From assembly GCF_051195255.1 (NCBI RefSeq), contig NZ_JBNJLK010000002.1, forward strand, positions 124,001 through 188,000: DNA of 64,000 bases, written 5' to 3'. This DNA is from Falsirhodobacter sp051195255. GTDB taxonomy: Bacteria > Pseudomonadota > Alphaproteobacteria > Rhodobacterales > Rhodobacteraceae. Made by a program: the position numbers and the translations under genes. Numbering within the stretch: position 1 is the stretch's first letter; every line of letters begins with the position of its first letter. Below the pieces are notes generated by a model. The model was not told where the DNA came from, made no database searches, and saw nothing but the letters and a program-made list of their open reading frames with translations. Positions 17,259 to 25,416 of this stretch are shown in pieces.

Positions 17259-18277
17259 TTATCGGTGACGCGGAAGCCTTCGGGAATCGCGTCGCGCCCC
17301 CCCAGCACCAGATCGGCCATGACCTGCGCCACCTTGGGCGCCATGCCGAAGCCGATCTTGAAGCCGCCATTGGCAATGAAATGCCCCGGACGGTCGGGCC
17401 AAGCCCCCAGCATCGGGGCGCGGGACTTCGCGCGCGGGCGCAGCCCTGCCCAACGCTCCACCACAGGCGCGTCGGCCAGAACCGGCACGGCCGCGACGGC
17501 CTTGGCGTGCAGCGCGTCCAGTTGCGCGTCGGTGGACAGGTCCTGCGTGTCGCGTTCGGTCGTCGATCCGATGGCGACGGTGCCGTCGGCATGGGGGATG
17601 ATGTGCAGCCCGTCCACGAACAGTTGCGGCAGATCCCGCGCATCATGCCGCAGCACCAGCGCCTGACCTTTCACCCCGGTGCCCACGTTCCGGCCCAACG
17701 CGCGGGACAGGTCCGCCAAGCCGGCCGTGCCCGTCGCCCACAGGGTGGGCGCGCCTTCCGCCAAAGGCCCGATCGTGCCGCCCTTGGATCGGATGGCTTC
17801 GGCCAGTGCGGTCAGCGCCATGCGAGGATGGATGCGCCCGGACAGCGTATCCTCGATCAGCAGGCCGGTGGGGGAAGGGGGCTCCCACCCGCTTTGGGCC
17901 GGGCGCACGCGCCACATGGCACGGCCTTGCCACAGGGTCTCCGCCTCGGCCCCCCGCGCTTCGGCCATGGCCACGGCGGCGGCGTCGGCCAGTGGTTGCA
18001 GGCGTCCGGTGCGGGCGTGGCCGGCGGGCAGGCCCGAGGCGTCCTCCACCCCGTGCCAGAAGGCGTTGGCCATCAGCAGGCTGTCGAACTGGAACGCCTT
18101 CTTCGGATTCCAGTTCTCTGGCACATGCGGCGCCAGCGCGCCCACCACCCCGCCCGAGGAGCCGGCGCCGATGCCATGGGGATCAACCACGGCCACGCAA
18201 GCGCCACGCCGCGCCGCCTCCCACGCGATGGACAGGCCGAAGATCCCGGCGCCGTGGATGATCAGATCGGGTGTCAT
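17255..18277 (-). CDS. FAD-dependent oxidoreductase (DAO fold), probable MnmC1-like partner of MnmD
   Basis: A 340-residue DAO-type flavoprotein: N-terminal IIHGAGIFGLSIAWEAARRG dinucleotide fold, GIGAGSSGGVVGALAPHVPE, a SGRIHPRMALTALAEAI middle, a VERWAGLRPRAKSRAPMLGA segment and the closing GGFKIGFGMAP. In E. coli, MnmC is a fusion of a methyltransferase and an FAD oxidase that removes the carboxymethyl group of cmnm5(s2)U34 in tRNA. Here an FAD enzyme lies divergent and 93 nt from mnmD, so it is a good candidate for the oxidase half; another glycine/sarcosine-type oxidase is possible. GGAAGGG precedes the ATG at 18277. Confidence 0.78.
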   Translation of the reverse strand: MTPDLIIHGAGIFGLSIAWEAARRGACVAVVDPHGIGAGSSGGVVGALAPHVPENWNPKKAFQFDSLLMANAFWHGVEDASGLPAGHARTGRLQPLADAAAVAMAEARGAEAETLWQGRAMWRVRPAQSGWEPPSPTGLLIEDTLSGRIHPRMALTALAEAIRSKGGTIGPLAEGAPTLWATGTAGLADLSRALGRNVGTGVKGQALVLRHDARDLPQLFVDGLHIIPHADGTVAIGSTTERDTQDLSTDAQLDALHAKAVAAVPVLADAPVVERWAGLRPRAKSRAPMLGAWPDRPGHFIANGGFKIGFGMAPKVAQVMADLVLGGRDAIPEGFRVTDN

Positions 18278-18370
18278 GCGCCCTTCCTTACGGGATGCGG
18301 ACCCCGACCGCCAGAACGGGTGTTGCGCTTGGCGCAAGGCGGGAGCATGGAGAGGGCGACGGAGATTCCC

Positions 18371-19045
18371 ATGCAGGCAGAGCTTGACTGGCGGGACGGG
18401 GCGATTCCAGTCTCCTCCCGCTTTGACGATCCTTACTTCTCGCTTACGGGCGGGCTGTCCGAAACGCGGCACGTGTTTCTGGACGGAAACGACCTGCCCG
18501 CACGCTTTCGCGACGGGTTCCACATCGCCGAACTGGGCTTCGGCACCGGGCTGAACCTGCTGGCGGCGCTGATCGCGTGGCGGGCGGCGGGGGTGCCGGG
18601 ACGGCTGCACTTCACCTCGTTCGAGGCGTTTCCGATGGCCGCGCCCGACATGGCCCGCGCCCTGTCCGCCTTCCCCGAGGTGGCGGAGGTGGCGGCCCCG
18701 TTCCTGTCGCAATACGCCGACGGCGCCCGCCACATCCAGCTGGACGATCTGGACGCGCGGATCGTGACCGGCGACGCCCGTGACACCCTGCCCGCCTGGG
18801 AGGGCGCCGCGGATGCATGGTTCCTTGACGGCTTTTCCCCTGCCAAGAACCCCGAGATGTGGTCGGACGACCTTCTGGCGCAGGTGGGACGGCACACGGC
18901 GCCCGGCGGCACCTTCGCCACCTACACCGCCGCGGGCCATGTGCGTCGCGCCCTTCAGGCCGCGGGCTTCGCGGTGGAACGCCGGGCGGGATTTGGAACG
19001 AAACGGCACATGACGGTCGGCCATCGACCGGAGGAGACCCCATGA
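18371..19045 (+). CDS. mnmD: tRNA 5-methylaminomethyl-2-thiouridine methyltransferase (MnmD type)
   Basis: A stand-alone homologue of the N-terminal domain of E. coli MnmC, which methylates nm5s2U34 to mnm5s2U34 in tRNA. Seen: PVSSRFDDPYFSLTGGLSET, HVFLDGNDLPARF, the SAM-binding FHIAELGFGTGLNLLAALIA, and the family signature DGFSPAKNPEMWSDDLL. 224 residues. Start chosen at 18371 (MQAELDWRDG) with GGAG 6 nt upstream; an ATG at 18347 would add eight residues. Its stop overlaps the next gene (ATGA). The divergent neighbour is the likely FAD half of the split MnmC function. Confidence 0.92.
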   Translation: MQAELDWRDGAIPVSSRFDDPYFSLTGGLSETRHVFLDGNDLPARFRDGFHIAELGFGTGLNLLAALIAWRAAGVPGRLHFTSFEAFPMAAPDMARALSAFPEVAEVAAPFLSQYADGARHIQLDDLDARIVTGDARDTLPAWEGAADAWFLDGFSPAKNPEMWSDDLLAQVGRHTAPGGTFATYTAAGHVRRALQAAGFAVERRAGFGTKRHMTVGHRPEETP

Positions 19046-19935
19046 CCGAGGCCAATACCCGCAAGGGCATCGCCTTCATGATCGCGGCCACGATGATCTT
19101 TTCCCTGCAGGACGCCCTGTCCCGCCATCTGGGGGAAACGAACAACGTCTTCGTCATCGTGATGATCCGCTACTGGGTCTTCGCGGCCTTCGTGGTGGCG
19201 TTCGCGATGCGATCCTCGGGCGGGCTGCGGCGAATGCTGCGGCCGCGCTATCCGCTGATCCAGGGGCTGCGCGGCGTGCTGCTGGTGGCCGAGATCTGCA
19301 TCATGGTCGTGGCCTTCGTGAAGCTGGGGCTTGTGGCCACGCACGCCGTCTTCACCTGCTTCCCGCTCTTGGTGGCGGCCTTGTCCGGGCCGATCCTGGG
19401 CGAATATGTCGGTTGGCGGCGCTGGCTCGCGGTGGCCGTGGGCTGCGTCGGGGTGTTCGTCATCCTGCAGCCGGGGGCGGGGGTGCTGTCGGTCTGGTCG
19501 GTCCTGCCCTTCGCCGCCGCGCTGATGTTCGCGCTTTACGGCCTGCTGACCCGCTTCGTCGCGGCCGAGGACGGGGCAGAGGTCAGCTTCTTCTGGGCGG
19601 GCATTGCGGGGGCGGCGGCCATCACGGTGCTGGGCCTGTGGTTCTGGCAACCGCTCAGCGCGGGAAGCGCGCCTTGGATGGCGCTGCTGGCCTGTTCGGG
19701 CATCCTTGGCCACTGGTGCATGATCCGCGCCTACGACTTCGCCGAGGCGAGCGAGATCCAGCCGTTTTCCTTCCTGCAACTGGTCTGGGTGACGATCATC
19801 GGCGTCGCCTTCCTGGGCGAGGCACTGACCCCGAACATCGTCATCGGGGCCTTCATCGTCGTGGCGGCCGGCCTCTTCACCCTGTGGCGCGCCGAAAAGA
19901 AGGGCGAGGAGCCTACCCCCGTAACTCGTCCGTGA
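19042..19935 (+). CDS. DMT superfamily (EamA-type) transporter
   Basis: A 297-residue inner-membrane protein with about ten predicted membrane segments in two EamA halves: segments begin GIAFMIAATMIFSLQDALSR and end with IVIGAFIVVAAGLFTLW. The conserved EamA features FLQLVWVTIIGVAFLGEALT near the end and GLVATHAVFTCFPLLVAALS in the first half are present. Such carriers usually export amino acids or other metabolites; the substrate here is unknown. GGAGGAGA precedes the ATG, which lies inside the end of mnmD (ATGA overlap), so the two are coupled. Its end overlaps the convergent transglycosylase gene by 23 nt. Confidence 0.9.
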   Translation: MTEANTRKGIAFMIAATMIFSLQDALSRHLGETNNVFVIVMIRYWVFAAFVVAFAMRSSGGLRRMLRPRYPLIQGLRGVLLVAEICIMVVAFVKLGLVATHAVFTCFPLLVAALSGPILGEYVGWRRWLAVAVGCVGVFVILQPGAGVLSVWSVLPFAAALMFALYGLLTRFVAAEDGAEVSFFWAGIAGAAAITVLGLWFWQPLSAGSAPWMALLACSGILGHWCMIRAYDFAEASEIQPFSFLQLVWVTIIGVAFLGEALTPNIVIGAFIVVAAGLFTLWRAEKKGEEPTPVTRP

Positions 19936-21817
19936 CGCGGACGGGCACGGGCACCCCTGCCAGCCGCGCGCGGTAGATCACGAGCGATTCCACGACCCGC
20001 TGCACATAGCTGCGGGTTTCGGCGTAAGGGATGTCCTCCACCCAATCCACCACGTCCACGGCCGGATCGCGCGGATCGCCCATGGCCGCGATCCACTGGC
20101 GCGGCCGCCCGGGTCCGGCATTGTAGCCCGAGGCGACCAGCGACACGGCCGGCCCGAACTCCTCGATCATCTGGGCAAGGTAGGTGGAGCCGAGGCGCAC
20201 GTTGAAGGCCGGATCGGCCGTCAGGCGCGCCGTGCTGAAATCGGCTCCAAGGCCGGTCGCCAGCTTCTTCGCCGTTTCGGGCATCACCTGCATCAGCCCC
20301 CGCGCGCCGGCCGGGCTGACCACCGCCGGATCGAACTCGCTTTCCCGACGCGAGATGGCGAGCGCGAAGGCCCGCGTCACCGGCAGCCCGTCCGGCACCA
20401 GATCCGGGACGGGATAATACGCAGCGGGCAGGATGATGCCGCGCCCCGCCGCCATCTTGGCAAGATTCAGCGCGATGTTCGGCTGGTCGATCGCCAGCGC
20501 CATGTCCGACAGTTGCGCCAAGCCCGTCGCGTCCTGCGATTCGGCCAGATGCAGAAGGAAGCGGCGGCCCTGCTGGAAATCCCCCGCTTCCAGCAACAGG
20601 CGCGCGGCCTGCATCACGGATCCGGTCATGAAAGGCGCCGTGCGCCAGTCTGGCGTGGCGTTGCCGGCCAGAAGGACGGGATCGGTGTTCAACCCCAGCC
20701 GTTCGGCCGCCAGCAGCCCGTAATAGGCCGAGGAATGGGCCGCCGCCTTCTGGAACGTGGTCATCGCGGCGTCGTAGTTGCCCATCGCTTCCAGCGCGCG
20801 GCCCTGCCAATACAGCGCGCGCGACAGGCTGATCGCCGTGCCCACGCCTTGTTCCAGATGGCGGAAATGCTCCAGCGCGTCGGCGGGGCGGTTCAGGCGG
20901 CGCAGGGCGATGTGGCCGGCCAGAAACTCCAGATCCGCGAAATCGCCCCCTTCCGTCAACCCGTGGGAGGAAGCGATGCGATAGGCGAGCTGCGGGTCCT
21001 TGTCCTCGAACTCCCGCACAAGGAAGATGCGGCGGGGGGCCCAAAGGTCGGGGCGGCCCAAGGCTGCGGCGCCCGTGCTGTGCGCCAGGATCAGCTCCGC
21101 CGCCTCGGGGTACAGCTTCTTGCGCATCCGCCAGGCGAATCGTTCATAGGCCAGCCCCGGATGGTCGGCCAGCTGGGGCGGAACGGCGGCGATCAGCTCG
21201 TTCACGCCGTCCTCGTCCGCGCGCAGGGCCAGCCGGGCGCGCACCAGCGCCTGCCAGCCCGCGGACAGGCGGGGAATCATGCGCTCCGCCTCGGCGCGCT
21301 TGCCGTTCCACAGCAGGCGGTCGGTGCGGGGGATGTCCTCACCGGCGATGGGGACGGGATACATGCGGGACAACTCGTCCTGTTCGTCGGCCGTCAGCGA
21401 CAGGTCGCGCCAGGCACGCAACGCTTCGGCTTGCGCTTCGGGCGCGCGGTCCTGCGCCAGATAGGCGCGCGACAGGGCGATGGCCCCCTTGGCCGTTTGC
21501 GGGCGCTGCGTCGCGAAATAGGTGATGATCCGGTCCGCATCGCCCGAAACCGCGATCTCCGCTTCCCCCTTCTGGCGCAGAAGGGGGATGCCGGGCCAGT
21601 CCGGACGGCGGGCGAGGAACGTCTCGTAGTCGCGGGCCGTGCCGTCCCCTTCGCGCAGGCGCTGCCATTCGACGATGTCGCGCGCCACGTCGCTTTGCAC
21701 GGCGTTGCGGGCGGCGTCCCAGTCGTGCTGGGCTGAAAGTTGCAGCGCGGTCTTCAGCCCGTCCGCCAGTGCGGGCAGCGGAAGCATCAGGCAGGCGGAC
21801 AAAAGCAGGGTTTTCAT
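19913..21817 (-). CDS. soluble lytic murein transglycosylase (Slt70-like)
   Basis: A 634-residue periplasmic enzyme that cleaves the MurNAc-GlcNAc bond with 1,6-anhydro product formation. Residues 1-18 are a signal peptide (MKTLLLSACLMLPLPALA). A long alpha-superhelical, TPR-like region (about 25-470) forms the U/L domain, and the C-terminal SLT domain follows: AISRRESEFDPAVVSPAGA with catalytic Glu492, RGLMQVMPETAKKLA, and SGYNAGPGRPRQW. This is family 1A architecture and size. Start chosen at 21817; MRGM at 21826 is an alternative. Divergent from dapA, 129 nt apart. The 3' end overlaps the DMT gene. Confidence 0.92.
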   Translation of the reverse strand: MKTLLLSACLMLPLPALADGLKTALQLSAQHDWDAARNAVQSDVARDIVEWQRLREGDGTARDYETFLARRPDWPGIPLLRQKGEAEIAVSGDADRIITYFATQRPQTAKGAIALSRAYLAQDRAPEAQAEALRAWRDLSLTADEQDELSRMYPVPIAGEDIPRTDRLLWNGKRAEAERMIPRLSAGWQALVRARLALRADEDGVNELIAAVPPQLADHPGLAYERFAWRMRKKLYPEAAELILAHSTGAAALGRPDLWAPRRIFLVREFEDKDPQLAYRIASSHGLTEGGDFADLEFLAGHIALRRLNRPADALEHFRHLEQGVGTAISLSRALYWQGRALEAMGNYDAAMTTFQKAAAHSSAYYGLLAAERLGLNTDPVLLAGNATPDWRTAPFMTGSVMQAARLLLEAGDFQQGRRFLLHLAESQDATGLAQLSDMALAIDQPNIALNLAKMAAGRGIILPAAYYPVPDLVPDGLPVTRAFALAISRRESEFDPAVVSPAGARGLMQVMPETAKKLATGLGADFSTARLTADPAFNVRLGSTYLAQMIEEFGPAVSLVASGYNAGPGRPRQWIAAMGDPRDPAVDVVDWVEDIPYAETRSYVQRVVESLVIYRARLAGVPVPVRVTDELRG

Positions 21818-21946
21818 GCCGCGCATCCTGCCAAAGCGCAGCCCCCGGGGCAACACACGACCGCGCCAGCTTGGCAAAGGCCGTCTTGCGGCGTAAGGAA
21901 GTCGCGTTTCAATGCGGACGAATCCGCCGAAGGGGAGAAGCGTGTC

Positions 21947-22822
21947 ATGATCAAGGGTTCCATTCCTGCCCTCGTGACGCCGTTCAAGGACGGCGCACTG
22001 GATCTGGACACGCTGAAGAAGCTGGTCGACTGGCAGATCGCCGAAGGGTCGTCCGCGCTGGTGCCCGTGGGCACGACGGGCGAAAGCCCCACCCTGACGC
22101 ATGAAGAACACCGCACCGTGGTCGCCAAGGTGGTGGAATACGCCGCGGGCCGCGTGCCGGTCATCGCGGGGGCAGGGTCCAATTCGACCGTGGAAGGCAT
22201 CGGCCTGATCCGCTTCGCGCAGGAAGCGGGGGCGGACGCCGCGCTGGTGGTGACGCCCTATTACAACAAGCCCACGCAGGCGGGCCTGATCGCGCATTAC
22301 CGCGCGCTGCACGACGCCAGCGACCTGCCGATCATCATCTACAACATTCCCGGCCGTTCGGTCGTGGACATGTCGCCCGACACGATGGGCGAACTGGCCA
22401 AGCTGCCCCGCATCGTCGGCGTGAAGGACGCGACCGGCAAGCTGGAGCGGGTGAGCCAGCAGCGCATCACCTGCGGTCCTGACTTCGTGCAACTTTCGGG
22501 CGAGGATGCGACCGCACTCGGCTTCAACGCGCACGGTGGTGTGGGCTGCATTTCCGTGACGGCCAATGTGGCCCCGCGTCTTTGCGCCGAATTCCAGGCG
22601 GCGACGCTGGCCGGCGATTACGCCAAGGCGCTGGAGTATCAGGACCGCCTGATGCCGCTGCACGAGGCGATCTTCCTGGAACCGGGCCTTGCCGGCGCGA
22701 AATACGCCCTGTCCCGTCTGGGCCGGTGCGAGGAGGAGGTGCGCCTGCCGCTGGTGGGCGTCAGCGACGGGGTGAAGGCGCGGATCGACGCGGCCATGCG
22801 CCATGCGGGCCTGCTGAACTGA
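21947..22822 (+). CDS. dapA: 4-hydroxy-tetrahydrodipicolinate synthase
   Basis: DapA condenses pyruvate with aspartate semialdehyde, the first dedicated step to DAP and lysine. Seen: IPALVTPFKDGALD, the VGTTGESPTLTHEEH motif with catalytic Thr, Tyr132 in IIIYNIPGRS, and the Schiff-base Lys160 in RIVGVKDATGKL; positions match E. coli (Tyr133, Lys161) within one residue. 291 residues, a (beta/alpha)8 barrel. AGGGGAGAAG stands before the ATG at 21947. A GC-rich hairpin and smpB follow. Substrate comes from Asd, whose gene is at 9001-10023. Confidence 0.96.
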   Translation: MIKGSIPALVTPFKDGALDLDTLKKLVDWQIAEGSSALVPVGTTGESPTLTHEEHRTVVAKVVEYAAGRVPVIAGAGSNSTVEGIGLIRFAQEAGADAALVVTPYYNKPTQAGLIAHYRALHDASDLPIIIYNIPGRSVVDMSPDTMGELAKLPRIVGVKDATGKLERVSQQRITCGPDFVQLSGEDATALGFNAHGGVGCISVTANVAPRLCAEFQAATLAGDYAKALEYQDRLMPLHEAIFLEPGLAGAKYALSRLGRCEEEVRLPLVGVSDGVKARIDAAMRHAGLLN

Positions 22823-22831
22823 CATCTGGAC

Positions 22832-22849
22832 GGGGGCGCCCGCGCCCCC
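22832..22849 (+). terminator. GC hairpin between dapA and smpB, weak terminator candidate
   Basis: A 7-bp stem GGGGGCG/CGCCCCC (22832-22838 with 22843-22849), CCCG loop, 9 nt after the dapA stop. The following bases TATCTCTGCC are pyrimidine-rich but not a U tract, so termination may be partial. Confidence 0.4.
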
Positions 22850-22861
22850 TATCTCTGCCCC

Positions 22862-23329
22862 ATGAAAAAATCCGATCCCAACAGCAAGCTGATCGCCGAA
22901 AACCGCCGCGCGCGGTTCGATTTCGCCATCGAGGATGACATCGAGGCGGGGATCATGCTCCTCGGCTCCGAGGTGAAGTCGCTGCGCCAGGGCGGATCGA
23001 ACATCGCCGAAAGCTATGCGAGCGTGGAGGACGGGGAGCTATGGCTGATCAACGGCTATGTCGCGCCCTATCTTCAGGCCAAGACCTGGGGGCATGAGGA
23101 GCGTCGCCGCCGCAAGCTGCTGGTCAACCGCAAGGAGCTGTCGCGCCTGTGGAACGCCACGAAGCGCGAAGGCATGACGCTGGTCCCGCTGCGGATGTAT
23201 TTCAACGACCGTGGCGTCGTGAAGGTGAAGATCGGCATCGCCAAGGGCAAGAAGCTGGCCGATAAGCGCGAAACCTCGGCCAAGCGCGATTGGCAGCGCC
23301 AGCAGGCCCGCCTCTTGAAGCAGGGCTGA
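22862..23329 (+). CDS. smpB: SsrA-binding protein
   Basis: SmpB binds tmRNA and directs trans-translation on stalled ribosomes. Seen: NRRARFDFAIEDDIEAGIML, GSEVKSLRQGGSNIAESYAS, the KLLVNRKELSRL segment, and the basic C-terminal tail LADKRETSAKRDWQRQQARL that contacts the decoding centre. 155 residues against 160 in E. coli. ATG at 22862, 39 nt after the dapA stop; no strong ribosome site is visible. The sulfurtransferase gene follows after 33 nt. The tmRNA gene ssrA is not in this window. Confidence 0.95.
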   Translation: MKKSDPNSKLIAENRRARFDFAIEDDIEAGIMLLGSEVKSLRQGGSNIAESYASVEDGELWLINGYVAPYLQAKTWGHEERRRRKLLVNRKELSRLWNATKREGMTLVPLRMYFNDRGVVKVKIGIAKGKKLADKRETSAKRDWQRQQARLLKQG

Positions 23330-23362
23330 GCGGCGCGTAACGAAGGGGGCGGAGGTGTCCCC

Positions 23363-24193
23363 ATGACAAACGATCCCCATACCCTTGTTTCCACCGACTG
23401 GCTGGCCGCGCGGCTGGACGAGGTGGTGGTGCTCGACGCCTCGTGGCACATGCCGGCGGACGGGCGCGACGCGGCGGCCGAATACGCGCAGGCGCACATT
23501 CCCGGAGCGCGCTTCTTCGACATCGACCGGATCAGCGATACGGACAGCGACCTGCCCCACATGGCCCCCACGGCCGAAGCGTTCGGGCAGGCCATCGGCG
23601 CCATGGGCATCGGCGGCGCGACGCAGGTCGTGGTCTATGACAGCAAGGGCCTCTTTTCCGCCGCCCGCGCCTGGTGGATGTTCCGCCTGATGGGCCACGA
23701 CGCCGTGGCCGTGCTGGATGGCGGGCTGCCCAAGTGGCAGGCGGAGGGTCGTCCCCTGACCACCGAAATCCCTGAACTGCTGTTCGAAGCCGTGCTGCCC
23801 GTCCTGCAACTGGGCCGCGTCCGCACCGCCGAACAGGTGGCGACCGGCCGCGCGCAGGTGGTGGATGCCCGCGCCGCCCCCCGCTTCCGGGGCGAGGTGG
23901 CCGAACGGCGTCCCGGCTTGCGATCCGGCCACATCCCCGGCGCCCGCAACCTGCCGTTCGGAGAGGTGCTGAACCCCGACGGCACGATGAAGCCGGTGGA
24001 GGCGCTGGAAAAGGCGTTCCGCACGGCGGGGGTGGATCTGAAAAAGCCTGTCGTCACCTCCTGCGGGTCCGGCGTGACGGCGGCGGTGCTGAGCCTTGCG
24101 CTGGAACGGCTGGGCCATCCCGATCACGCGCTGTACGACGGATCATGGACGGAATGGGGCGGCCGCGCCGACCTGCCGGTGGAGAAGGGCTGA
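23363..24193 (+). CDS. sseA: 3-mercaptopyruvate sulfurtransferase
   Basis: A two-rhodanese-domain protein of 276 residues. The N-terminal domain (about 5-135) is inactive, and the C-terminal domain carries the catalytic loop CGSGVTA at C234-A240, which is the mercaptopyruvate sulfurtransferase form (thiosulfate rhodaneses have CRKGVTA). The hinge and WMFRLMGH, YDGSWTEWG segments are typical. It moves sulfur from 3-mercaptopyruvate to cyanide or thiol acceptors in the cytoplasm. GGAGG precedes the ATG. Its stop TGA overlaps the aminotransferase ATG (TGATG); an aminotransferase could make mercaptopyruvate from cysteine, so the coupling is suggestive, though unproven. Confidence 0.92.
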   Translation: MTNDPHTLVSTDWLAARLDEVVVLDASWHMPADGRDAAAEYAQAHIPGARFFDIDRISDTDSDLPHMAPTAEAFGQAIGAMGIGGATQVVVYDSKGLFSAARAWWMFRLMGHDAVAVLDGGLPKWQAEGRPLTTEIPELLFEAVLPVLQLGRVRTAEQVATGRAQVVDARAAPRFRGEVAERRPGLRSGHIPGARNLPFGEVLNPDGTMKPVEALEKAFRTAGVDLKKPVVTSCGSGVTAAVLSLALERLGHPDHALYDGSWTEWGGRADLPVEKG

Positions 24194-25353
24194 TGTTCGA
24201 CACGTTGAAACCACAACCCGCGGATTCGATCCTGCACCTGATGCAGATGTTCCGCGACGACCCGCGCCCCGTGAAGGTGGATCTGGGCGTGGGCGTCTAC
24301 AAGGACGCCGAAGGCCGCACCCCTGTCATGCGCGCCGTGCGCGAGGCGGAGCGGATGATCTGGGACACGCAGGACACGAAGGTCTACACCGCGATGCCCG
24401 GCGATCCCGTGTTCCTGGCCGCGATGCAGCGCCTGATCCTGGGCGCGGAAGGGGGCGCGGCCATCGCCACGCCCGGCGGCACGGGCGCGGTGCGGCAGGC
24501 GCTGGAACTGGTGCGGATGATGAACCCCGACGCCACGATCTGGCTGTCGAACCCGACTTGGCCGAACCATCCGGCGATCATCGACTATCTGGGCCTGCGC
24601 CGCGCGGAATACCGCTATTTCGACGCGGCCACCGGTGGTCTGGACATCGAGGGGATGCTGGAGGATCTGACCCGCGTCAAACCCGGCGACGTGGTCCTGC
24701 TGCACGGCTGCTGCCACAACCCGACGGGGGCGAACCCCTCGCTTGTGCAATGGGCCGAGGTGGCGAAGGTCCTGACGGGCGCGGGCGCATTGGCGCTGAT
24801 CGATCTGGCCTATCAGGGCTTCGGCGACGGGCTGGAGGAGGATGCGCTTCCAACCCGCTTCCTTGTTCAGCGCCTGCCGGAGGTCCTGGTGGCGGCCTCC
24901 TGTTCCAAGAACTTCGGGATCTACCGCGAACGCACGGGGGTCCTGCTGGCTACGGGCGGCGATCCGGCGCGGGTGCAGGGCAATCTGGCGGCGCTGAACA
25001 GGCTGTCGATCTCGTTCCCGCCCGATCACGGGGCGCGGGTGGTCAGCACGATCCTGACCGATCCCGCGCTGGGCGCCGACTGGCGGGCCGAGCTGGAAGG
25101 CATCCGCACCGGCATGATCGCCCTGCGCGAAGGGCTGGCGGTGGCCCTGCGCGACGCCTGCCGCACCGACCGCTTCGGCTTCGTCGCGGAACATCGAGGC
25201 ATGTTCTCGCGCCTTGGCCTGTCCCCCGAACAGGCGGAGCGGGTGCGGGTCGATCATGGGATCTACATGCTGGGGGACAGCCGGATCAATGTCGCCGGCC
25301 TCAGCCACGCCAACATCCCGGTCGTGGCGGCCGCCATCGCCGCCGTGATGTGA
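24193..25353 (+). CDS. class I aromatic/aspartate-type amino acid aminotransferase
   Basis: A 386-residue PLP enzyme of the TyrB/AspC type (subfamily I-alpha). Seen: the start MFDTLKPQPADSILHLMQMF, DLGVGVYKDAEGRTPVM, a GGTGAVRQALELV cofactor-binding loop, CHNPTGANPSLVQW, DLAYQGFGDGLEED, and the PLP lysine in ASCSKNFGIYRERTG. The AspC-type KNFGLYxER motif is present, so the amino donor is probably aspartate and/or aromatic amino acids. Start at 24193 is coupled to sseA by TGATG. A strong bidirectional terminator follows 13 nt beyond the stop. Confidence 0.9.
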   Translation: MFDTLKPQPADSILHLMQMFRDDPRPVKVDLGVGVYKDAEGRTPVMRAVREAERMIWDTQDTKVYTAMPGDPVFLAAMQRLILGAEGGAAIATPGGTGAVRQALELVRMMNPDATIWLSNPTWPNHPAIIDYLGLRRAEYRYFDAATGGLDIEGMLEDLTRVKPGDVVLLHGCCHNPTGANPSLVQWAEVAKVLTGAGALALIDLAYQGFGDGLEEDALPTRFLVQRLPEVLVAASCSKNFGIYRERTGVLLATGGDPARVQGNLAALNRLSISFPPDHGARVVSTILTDPALGADWRAELEGIRTGMIALREGLAVALRDACRTDRFGFVAEHRGMFSRLGLSPEQAERVRVDHGIYMLGDSRINVAGLSHANIPVVAAAIAAVM

Positions 25354-25366
25354 AGCCCGTGATGTG

Positions 25367-25398
25367 AAAAAGGGCGGAGCCGCGGCTCCGCCCTTTTT
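25367..25398. terminator. bidirectional Rho-independent terminator
   Basis: A perfect GC-rich stem GGGCGGAGC/GCTCCGCCC (within 25372-25393) flanked by five A on the left and five T on the right, so it ends transcripts from both sides: the sseA-aminotransferase unit on plus and glnK-amtB on minus. Confidence 0.95.
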
Positions 25399-25416
25399 CT
25401 TTGCCCGAAGGGGCGA

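Noticed and set aside
22832..22849. Hairpin between dapA and smpB as a sure terminator
   Set aside because: Stem is strong but there is no U tract; kept only as a low-confidence candidate.
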